From the NCBI GenBank assembly GCA_964425105.1, contig CAYRLE010000084.1, forward strand, positions 1 to 11,263: a stretch of DNA of 11,263 nt. Direction: 5' to 3'. Below, in pieces: positions 5,743-11,263 of the stretch. Within the stretch, counting starts at the first letter, position 1. The number at the start of each line of letters is the position of its first letter. The notes below the pieces were generated by a model. That model was not told the DNA's origin and did no database searches. It saw only the letters and a program-made list of their open reading frames with translations. The stretch comes from S012-109 sp964425105. GTDB lineage: Bacteria > Pseudomonadota > Gammaproteobacteria > SZUA-140. A program made the translations under genes and the position numbers.

Positions 5743-6852
5743 ATGATGAAGACAAACATTGGCGCAATGGCCCCAGTTCCATTGCCGCCACGACGCAGTT
5801 CATGGCCGAAGGCCATCCTTCTTGTTATCGTGATGTTGCAGCATCTTCCCGCCTATGGCTTCTCCCATGGCGAGTTTATCGTCTTCCCCAATGTCAATTC
5901 CGTCTATCGGGATAAATCCATCGATCTTGCCGGCCATCATTCCCTGCCCAAGGACCGAACCGAGCCGACAGTGGATTTCTTCTATTCGCGTGACTTCAAA
6001 CACCTGCGCCTGATCAGTGAATTCTTTGTCAGCAGCAGCAAGAATCATGGCGCCCACTTCGAGCGTCTGCAGGTCGGCTGGCGCCTGCACCAGGCAAGCA
6101 ATCTGTGGCTCGGCCGCTTTCATAACCCCCTCGGTTACTGGAATACCCAGTACCATCATGGCAACTACCTGGAAACCGCCATCAGCCGCCCCGCCGCCGT
6201 CTCCTATGAGCACGATGGCGGCATACTGCCCATGCATGTGGTGGGACTGCGCCTGACAGGCGATATCAAACGCGGCGAAGGCGTGTTCGGTTACGACCTG
6301 GGTGTCGGCTTGGGCCCGAAATTGACGGAGCACAGCCTGGCGGCGATGGACATCATCGATCCCGAGGATTCCCATAAGCCTGTCGCAACCCTGCGCCTGC
6401 GCTATTTTCCCCTTGAAGATGGTCCCGACCAGTTTGGCATTTTCTTCTCGCGCAGCACCATTCCCAGCAAAATCATCGGCGACGTGGAACAGACCATCGC
6501 CGGCGCCTATGTCAACTGGGAAACGGGTCGCCTGCGTCTGACCAGCGCCCTTTACAGCATCAAGCATGACCTTGCGCGCAATAAGGACAATCGCTTCGTC
6601 AACGGCTACCTGCAGCTGGAACTCCCATTTGCCGGCCGCTGGATCGTGTTCGCCCGGGCCGAGGGCGGCAAGGGCGAAAACGGCGATGCCTTCCTTGCAC
6701 AAGTGCCCGCCTTTCCCAGGGAGCGGCGCCTGGGCGGCCTGCGTTTTGAATTCCGGGACTATCAGGCCCTCAAACTGGAACTCTCCAACAACCGTTACCT
6801 CGGCAACTACAGCGAGCAGATCCAGCTACAGTGGAGCGCCGTCCTGCCATGA
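5743..6852 (+). CDS. Secreted, probably outer-membrane beta-barrel protein of unknown function
   Basis: I cannot assign this 369-residue protein to a named family. It starts with a signal-peptide-like segment: RRSSWPK, a hydrophobic run (about 24-37) and a likely cut near residue 39. The mature part has many alternating polar and aromatic strands (DFFYSRDFKHLRLISEFFV, LWLGRFHNPLGYW, LRLRYFPLE, YLQLELPF, GGLRFEFRD, IQLQWS), as in porin-like barrels. A conserved-looking block, GRFHNPLGYWNTQYHHGNYL, lies at about 123-142. The C-terminus ends in ...SAVLP rather than the usual aromatic residue, which is odd for a barrel. The start is uncertain: the frame is open back to 5545, with an ATG at 5659. 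The ATG at 5743 (or 5746) places the signal peptide best. The stop overlaps the next gene (ATGA). Confidence 0.72.
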   Translation: MMKTNIGAMAPVPLPPRRSSWPKAILLVIVMLQHLPAYGFSHGEFIVFPNVNSVYRDKSIDLAGHHSLPKDRTEPTVDFFYSRDFKHLRLISEFFVSSSKNHGAHFERLQVGWRLHQASNLWLGRFHNPLGYWNTQYHHGNYLETAISRPAAVSYEHDGGILPMHVVGLRLTGDIKRGEGVFGYDLGVGLGPKLTEHSLAAMDIIDPEDSHKPVATLRLRYFPLEDGPDQFGIFFSRSTIPSKIIGDVEQTIAGAYVNWETGRLRLTSALYSIKHDLARNKDNRFVNGYLQLELPFAGRWIVFARAEGGKGENGDAFLAQVPAFPRERRLGGLRFEFRDYQALKLELSNNRYLGNYSEQIQLQWSAVLP

Positions 6853-7292
6853 GGAAACTGCTGGCCACATTGCTCCTGGCGTGCTGCGCCGCCGCCCACG
6901 CCGAGACCCGGCACCTGGTGCTGGTCACCGCCACGCCGGCACTGGAACAGGTCCAACTCAGCCGCAAGGAAATCCGCAAGCTCTACCTGGGACGCACCAT
7001 CATCAAGGACGGGCTGCACCTCATCCCCCTCATCAACAACAGCGACCCCTTGAGCTACCAGATTTTCCTGCAAAAGATCATGCTGATGTCCGCCACTTCA
7101 TACGAAAGATTCCTTCTCTCCAAGGTGTTCCGTTCAGGGGGGATGCGTCCAGAGCGGTTCGACTCTCCAGGCGCCCTGATCCACTCGCTCCGCACGCAGC
7201 CGGGGACCATCTCCTACATGTGGAAGCAAGGCAGCCTGAGCGATGCCCATCTCGTGACCTTGGGTGAACTGTGGCGCGGTGCGGCAAGATGA
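6849..7292 (+). CDS. Small periplasmic protein like phosphate-type solute-binding proteins
   Basis: The 147-residue product begins MRKLLATLLLACC, a signal peptide that could be cut by signal peptidase I after AHA (16-18). A LLAC sequence at 9-12 also allows a lipoprotein reading. The mature part resembles short PstS-like binding domains often annotated as phosphate ABC transporter substrate-binding proteins: LSRKEIRKLYLGR, a ligand-side segment LIPLINNSDPLSYQIFLQK, then the end block SPGALIHSLRTQPGTISYM. No permease or ATPase gene is nearby, so a transport role is unlikely. It sits between a barrel gene and a c-di-GMP enzyme with ATGA overlaps on both sides, which suggests it is a sensor or ligand-binding partner. 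The start at 6849 is favoured over a GTG at 6831 because it gives a clean signal peptide. The ligand is unknown. Confidence 0.75.
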   Translation: MRKLLATLLLACCAAAHAETRHLVLVTATPALEQVQLSRKEIRKLYLGRTIIKDGLHLIPLINNSDPLSYQIFLQKIMLMSATSYERFLLSKVFRSGGMRPERFDSPGALIHSLRTQPGTISYMWKQGSLSDAHLVTLGELWRGAAR

Positions 7293-9301
7293 AACTCGTC
7301 TCATCCATCAAGGGATTCTTCAATACCCTCACCGGGCGCATTATTCTCGGCGGGCTGAGCATCAATCTCATTCTTATGCCGCTGCTCCTGATCGGCGTGA
7401 TCTTTCTGGTGAAGAAGGGCTTCGAATCCAACTTCATCGATCAGGTGCGACTGGACTCCCACATCTTCGCCGAATCCGTGGCCCAGGCCCAGGATCCGGC
7501 GCTGATCCGGGAAATGATCGACGATGTCATAATGAGCGGACGCTATGTCTACGCCGATTTGGTGATGGAAAACGAGACGCCGGAGAACCCTCAGGACGGG
7601 GCCACAGATAGTACCTTCCGGGAAGACTTCTTCTTTGGCCAGAACGGCGATGATGTCTATTACATCGCGGTCCCGCTGCCCAGCAACGAGGACTTTGGGA
7701 GCAGTTTCATTCTCCGTCTTGGTTATGACGAAACTCCTATCATAGAACAGATTCACAACACCATCCGCCTCTGCAGCTACCTGGCAGCCGCCTACATTAT
7801 GATGACACTGCTGGCCTCCAGCATTTTCGGCTCCCTGCTTTCGCGTCCCCTGCGCAGTCTGCGCGCCGATGCCAGGAAAATCGCCTCGGGCGGCTATGAC
7901 CACCAGCTTAACGTCAACACCTCCATCAGCGAGATATCCAGCCTTGCCGGCGATTTCGAAACCATGCGCGGGGAGTTGGTGCGCCACAACAAGGAACTGG
8001 AATACCAGTCGCTCCATGATGCCCTGACCAGCCTGCCCAACCGCCTGCTGCTCCAGGATCGCCTGCGCCAGGCCATCTACACGGCACAGCGGGAAGATCG
8101 CCTGCTGGCCCTGTTCATGATCGACCTGGACGGCTTCAAGGCCATCAATGACACCCTGGGGCACCATTACGGCGACCTGCTGCTGCAGCAACTCTCATCC
8201 CGCATCCAGGGCGTACTGCGCAGGTCCGACACCATTGCCCGCTTCGGCGGCGATGAATTCTGCATCCTGCTGCCCACCATCACCGACAGCAAACACGCCA
8301 CGGACATCGCAGCCAAGATCACCGAGACCCTGGAGCAGCCGTTCATCTTCGAAGGGCAGCCCTACAATGTCGGAATGAGCATCGGCATCGCCCTCTATCC
8401 CGAGCACGGCTGCGACAGCGGGGTACTGATGCGCCATGCGGACGTGGCCATGTATATTGCCAAAAACAACAGCCTGGACTACACCCTCTACGATTCATCC
8501 CAGGACAAAAACAGTATCAGCCGCCTGTCTTTGATGTGGGACCTGCGCCGTGCCATCGAAAACGGCGAACTGGATCTGGTCTACCAGCCCATCGTCAACA
8601 TCCACGACGGCGCCATCAATGCCGTCGAGGCCTTGGTACGCTGGCACCATCCCCAACGCGGCACCATCATGCCGGGTGACTTCATCACCCTCTCCGAGCA
8701 GGCCAATCTCATCAAGCCTCTCACCCTCTGGGTCCTGACAGAGGCGGTACGCCAATGCAGTGCCTGGCAAAAGTCAGGCCACGACTTCAGCGTTTCGGTG
8801 AACCTCTCTCCCCGCAGCCTGCACGACCGCGACCACCCGCGGCAGTTGATGGAGATCGTCAGGAGATCCGGCATCGCCCCCCAGAGGCTGATACTGGAGC
8901 TGACAGAAAGCGCCATCATCTCCGACCCCAAGAGTGCCCAGGAGATCCTGGAGGAGTTCAACGCCATGGGTGTGGCGCTGGCCATCGATGACTTCGGCAC
9001 CGGCTATTCTTCCCTGAGTTCCCTCAAGAAACTGCCGCTGGAGATCATCAAGATAGACAGGTCTTTCATCCTGGAAATGCTGGACAACAGGGACGATCTG
9101 ACCATCGTCCGCTCCACCATCGACCTGGCCCACAACATGGGGCTCCAGGTGGTGGCCGAGGGCGTGGTTTCAACAGAAATTCTACAACAGCTCAAGACAC
9201 TGGGCTGCGACAAGGCCCAGGGATACCACATCAGCCGACCGCTGAGTGCAGCCAGTCTCGAATGCTGGCTGGACGGCAGCGACAAGCAGGCGAGCGCCTG
9301 A
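7289..9301 (+). CDS. Inner-membrane HAMP-GGDEF-EAL cyclic di-GMP enzyme
   Basis: This 670-residue protein probably makes and/or breaks cyclic di-GMP in response to a periplasmic signal. Two membrane segments (about 18-42 and 163-184) enclose a 120-residue periplasmic domain that I do not recognise. A HAMP linker (185-237) follows. The GGDEF domain (about 243-402) keeps GGDEF at 320-324 and an inhibitory-site motif RRSD at 311-314. The EAL domain (about 416-660) keeps EALVRW (447-452), Asn505 in SVNLSP, ELTE (537-540), DDFGTG (567-572), IKIDRSF (587-593), VVAEGV (621-626) and AQGYHISRPL. Both domains therefore look competent, and which activity wins cannot be told. The ATG overlaps the stop of the binding-protein gene (ATGA), indicating co-translation. 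The stop lies 14 bases from that of the convergent pgpA. Confidence 0.95.
   Translation: MKLVSSIKGFFNTLTGRIILGGLSINLILMPLLLIGVIFLVKKGFESNFIDQVRLDSHIFAESVAQAQDPALIREMIDDVIMSGRYVYADLVMENETPENPQDGATDSTFREDFFFGQNGDDVYYIAVPLPSNEDFGSSFILRLGYDETPIIEQIHNTIRLCSYLAAAYIMMTLLASSIFGSLLSRPLRSLRADARKIASGGYDHQLNVNTSISEISSLAGDFETMRGELVRHNKELEYQSLHDALTSLPNRLLLQDRLRQAIYTAQREDRLLALFMIDLDGFKAINDTLGHHYGDLLLQQLSSRIQGVLRRSDTIARFGGDEFCILLPTITDSKHATDIAAKITETLEQPFIFEGQPYNVGMSIGIALYPEHGCDSGVLMRHADVAMYIAKNNSLDYTLYDSSQDKNSISRLSLMWDLRRAIENGELDLVYQPIVNIHDGAINAVEALVRWHHPQRGTIMPGDFITLSEQANLIKPLTLWVLTEAVRQCSAWQKSGHDFSVSVNLSPRSLHDRDHPRQLMEIVRRSGIAPQRLILELTESAIISDPKSAQEILEEFNAMGVALAIDDFGTGYSSLSSLKKLPLEIIKIDRSFILEMLDNRDDLTIVRSTIDLAHNMGLQVVAEGVVSTEILQQLKTLGCDKAQGYHISRPLSAASLECWLDGSDKQASA
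9287..9300. other. GC-rich inverted repeat at the convergent gene ends
   Basis: CAGGCG, AG, CGCCTG form a perfect 6-base-arm repeat that runs into the stop codon of the GGDEF-EAL gene. It could help end transcription from both sides, but no T-run follows on either strand, so it is not a typical intrinsic terminator. Confidence 0.3.
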
Positions 9302-9315
9302 ACAGGGCCAGCAAC

Positions 9316-9807
9316 TCAAGAAGAAAAGCCGGGCATGCGATACAGCATCTGCAGCACCAGCCAGGCATAGAGGCCAGCCAGGACATCGTCCAGCATGATG
9401 CCCAGGCCACCGCCCAGCTGCCGGTCACAGTAGCGAATGGGCCAGGGCTTCCAGATATCGAACAAACGGAACAGCAGGAAACCCACGGCGATCCAGGCCC
9501 ACCCCGCGGGGGCGGCCGTCATGGTCAGCAGATAACCCACCACCTCGTCCCAGACGATGCCCGGATGATCATGCACACCGAGGTCCCGGGCCGTCACCTC
9601 ACACAACCACACCCCGGCGGCGAACAGCAAGGTGAGCAGCGCCAGATAAGTGGGCAGATGCATGCCCTGCAGCAACCAATAGAGCGGCACCGCCAGGAGG
9701 GTACCGAAAGTCCCCGGTGCCACAGGGGCCGCGCCGGCGCCACAGCCGAAGGCCAGGAAATGGACCGGATTGCGCCAGATGCTACGTGGCGCACTGTTTC
9801 GTTTCAT
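9316..9807 (-). CDS. pgpA: Phosphatidylglycerophosphatase A
   Basis: PgpA removes the phosphate from phosphatidylglycerol phosphate at the inner membrane, the last step to phosphatidylglycerol. The 163-residue protein has all family blocks: GAAPVAPGTFGTLLAVP (25-41), HDHPGIVWDEVVGY (79-92), FRLFDIWKPWPI (113-124) and GGGLGIMLDDVLAG (132-145). Hydrophobic segments lie at about 52-68, 103-114 and 144-155. The ATG at 9807 is chosen because AGAGGAG (9814-9820) lies 6 bases before it. A TTG two codons earlier is less likely. It follows thiL after 74 bases, in the nusB-thiL-pgpA order known from Gammaproteobacteria, and converges on the GGDEF-EAL gene. Confidence 0.95.
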   Translation of the reverse strand: MKRNSAPRSIWRNPVHFLAFGCGAGAAPVAPGTFGTLLAVPLYWLLQGMHLPTYLALLTLLFAAGVWLCEVTARDLGVHDHPGIVWDEVVGYLLTMTAAPAGWAWIAVGFLLFRLFDIWKPWPIRYCDRQLGGGLGIMLDDVLAGLYAWLVLQMLYRMPGFSS

Positions 9808-9813
9808 GAGCAA

Positions 9814-9820
9814 CTCCTCT
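9814..9820 (-). promoter_or_regulatory. Ribosome binding site of pgpA
   Basis: On the minus strand AGAGGAG is followed by 6 bases and the ATG at 9807. This decides between that ATG and the TTG at 9813, which would overlap the site's spacer. Confidence 0.6.
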
Positions 9821-9846
9821 GCGGCTTGCTATTGCTGCACAATCGC

Positions 9847-9876
9847 GGACAGCGGCTGATTCGCTGGGCGCCGTCC
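9847..9876 (-). other. Stem-loop candidate in the thiL-pgpA spacer
   Basis: On the minus strand GGACGGCG and CGCTGTCC can pair (8 pairs including one G-U) around a 14-base loop, starting a few bases after the thiL stop. No T-run follows, so full termination is unlikely. It might protect or partly separate the thiL and pgpA messages. Confidence 0.3.
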
Positions 9877-9881
9877 ACCAC

Positions 9882-10862
9882 TCAGCCATCAAAATGATCA
9901 TACCCCCGCCTGCCGGACTGGAAGACGCTGCCATCGGCACGCCGGCAGCGCAGCCCGGGTTCGGCCTCGATCACGCCCACTTGGCGAACGGCGCAACCCA
10001 TTTCAGCGCAGCGCTGGCGCACTTGCTCATGGTCTGCCGGGGGCGCGGTAAAGCACAACTCGTAGTCGTCACCCGCGCCCAGTGCCAGTTCCAGGCAGGC
10101 ATCCCGCCCCAGGACACCCATCATGGAGTGGAGGGCTGCTGACAGCGGCAGTTCGTCCACCCACAAGGTGGCCCCCACGCCACTCATGGTCAGGATATGA
10201 CCGAGGTCGGCACACAGTCCGTCAGAGATATCGATGGCGGCATGGATCAAACCGCGCAGCCCCAGGGCCTCGCGCAGCCGCGGTGTGGGCCTGTCGAGGC
10301 GCAAGCGCAGTGCAGCAGCCATAGCGGCGGCCAGGGGCAGTGGCTCCTGCAGAGCATGCAGCGCCAACCCTGCATCCCCGAGGGTGCCGGTCACATAGAC
10401 GCGGTCGCCGGGCACGGCAGCGCTGCGCAGAAAGGCCTGGCCGGGCGCCACCAGACCATGGACCTGGACCGTCACAGAGAGGGGTCCGCGGGTGGTGTCC
10501 CCTCCCACCAGCTGCAGCTGGTAGTCCCTCGCCAGTGCCCCCATGCCGGCACTGAAGGCTTTCAGCCATCCCTCATCCACCCCGGGCAGGGTCAGGCCCA
10601 GTGTCAGCCAGGCCGGCTCCGCGCCCATGGCGGCCAGATCGCTGAGCCCAACCGCCAGGGCCTTGTGGCCGATGGCTGACGGCGGGGTATCGAGCGGAAA
10701 GTGGACACCGGCCACCAGGGTGTCCAGGGAGACCGCCAACTCCCGGCTGGGCGGCACCTGCAACAGGGCGGCATCGTCACCGATGCCGCACGTCACATCC
10801 TCACGGGCGTAACCCAGGGTGGTGAAATAGTCACGAATGATAGCGAACTCGGAAACGCCCAT
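9882..10862 (-). CDS. thiL: Thiamine-monophosphate kinase
   Basis: ThiL phosphorylates thiamine monophosphate with ATP to give thiamine diphosphate, the active cofactor (used for example by Dxs, encoded in this window). The 326-residue protein matches the PurM-like kinase fold and the usual length. It shows GIGDDAALL (26-34), VSLDTLVAGVHF (44-55), GLSDLAAMGAEP (72-83), GGDTTRG (120-126), DISDGLCADL (211-220) and the nucleotide-side motif GAGDDYELC (262-270). The ATG at 10862 gives the normal N-terminus. A clear Shine-Dalgarno is missing, but the nusB stop is only 10 bases upstream, so coupling is likely. No TPP riboswitch was seen in the short spacer. Confidence 0.96.
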   Translation of the reverse strand: MGVSEFAIIRDYFTTLGYAREDVTCGIGDDAALLQVPPSRELAVSLDTLVAGVHFPLDTPPSAIGHKALAVGLSDLAAMGAEPAWLTLGLTLPGVDEGWLKAFSAGMGALARDYQLQLVGGDTTRGPLSVTVQVHGLVAPGQAFLRSAAVPGDRVYVTGTLGDAGLALHALQEPLPLAAAMAAALRLRLDRPTPRLREALGLRGLIHAAIDISDGLCADLGHILTMSGVGATLWVDELPLSAALHSMMGVLGRDACLELALGAGDDYELCFTAPPADHEQVRQRCAEMGCAVRQVGVIEAEPGLRCRRADGSVFQSGRRGYDHFDG

Positions 10863-10872
10863 GGCTCAGGGC

Positions 10873-11263
10873 TTATCTGACCGCCCGGATTTCGGTGCTG
10901 CGCAGACGTGCAGCCAGCTTGTCGAGTATGCCGTTGACGAACTTGTGGCCATGCTCGGCGCCGAACACCTTGGCCAACTCCACCGCCTCGTTGATCACCA
11001 CGCGGAAGGGCACTTCGAGGTGATAAGCCAGTTCGCAGGCCCCGAGGCGCAGGATGGCCCGTTCCACGGGGTCCACTTCGTTGAGGGGGCGGTCCACATA
11101 GGGCCTGATCATGTCATCCAACTCCACCTCATGGCTCCTGATCTCCGCCAGCAACTCACGGAAATATTCCCGGTCCAGCTGTTTGCCGTCTCCGGCGATG
11201 AGAAATTCCAGATCCGGCTCAGCGAGATCGCTACCTCCCAACTGCCATTGGTAGAGAGCCTGG
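10873..11263 (-). CDS. nusB: Transcription antitermination factor NusB, 5' end outside window
   Basis: NusB binds boxA RNA together with NusE (ribosomal protein S10) and supports antitermination, mainly in rRNA operons. About 129 residues are visible. They begin with QALYQWQL, which corresponds to roughly residue 15-25 of complete NusB proteins, so the N-terminal Arg-rich start is cut by the window edge. Later blocks fit well: YFRELLAEI, VDPVERAILRLGACELAYH, VPFRVVINEAVELAKVFG and HKFVNGILDKLAARLR. An in-frame TTG at 11241 is not a real start, because homology continues upstream of it. Its place ahead of thiL and pgpA is the standard order, and ribE/ribH may lie beyond the edge. Confidence 0.96.
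   Translation of the reverse strand, partial: QALYQWQLGGSDLAEPDLEFLIAGDGKQLDREYFRELLAEIRSHEVELDDMIRPYVDRPLNEVDPVERAILRLGACELAYHLEVPFRVVINEAVELAKVFGAEHGHKFVNGILDKLAARLRSTEIRAVR

Noticed and set aside
5800..6702. 300-codon open frame antisense to the barrel gene
   Set aside because: The sense frame has a signal peptide, barrel-like strands and ATGA coupling to the next gene. The antisense product shows no recognisable motif.
9808..9813. TTG at 9813 as the pgpA start
   Set aside because: The ATG two codons later has the proper spacing to AGAGGAG.

Overview
The window looks like chromosome from a GC-rich proteobacterium, most likely a gammaproteobacterium. Two gene orders support this: xseB-ispA-dxs on the plus strand, and nusB-thiL-pgpA on the minus strand. 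Both are classic in that class, and the IspA, Dxs and NusB sequences resemble their Escherichia coli counterparts closely. Most of the window is housekeeping. The exact genus cannot be read from the sequence alone.

Left part (about 1-5481, plus strand): xseB (exonuclease VII small subunit, probable TTG start), ispA (farnesyl diphosphate synthase, overlapping xseB), dxs (1-deoxy-D-xylulose-5-phosphate synthase), queD (6-carboxytetrahydropterin synthase), folE2 (GTP cyclohydrolase, joined to queD by an ATGA overlap) and a stand-alone class I glutamine amidotransferase. Dxs makes the precursor for isoprenoids (via IspA), thiamine and pyridoxal phosphate. FolE2 makes dihydroneopterin triphosphate, which QueD uses on the way to queuosine and which also feeds folate. 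Three spacers here (before xseB, between ispA and dxs, and between folE2 and the amidotransferase) carry imperfect hairpins built from tandem 7-base units of the type GTGAKGN. The purine-rich arm comes first and the pyrimidine-rich arm last. These are the least ordinary DNA in the window.

Middle (5482-9301, plus strand): after a 261-base spacer with a 15-base palindrome comes a tightly coupled three-gene unit with ATGA overlaps. It encodes a secreted, probably outer-membrane beta-barrel protein of no family I can name, a small periplasmic protein like phosphate-type solute-binding proteins, and an inner-membrane HAMP-GGDEF-EAL protein with both catalytic motif sets intact. The layout suggests an envelope-sensing device that controls cyclic di-GMP. 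This is the best candidate here for a poorly described system.

Right part (9316-11263, minus strand): nusB (cut by the window edge), thiL (thiamine-monophosphate kinase) and pgpA (phosphatidylglycerophosphatase A), transcribed toward the GGDEF-EAL gene. The two convergent stop codons are only 14 bases apart. No tRNA, rRNA, CRISPR array, insertion sequence or phage gene was seen.
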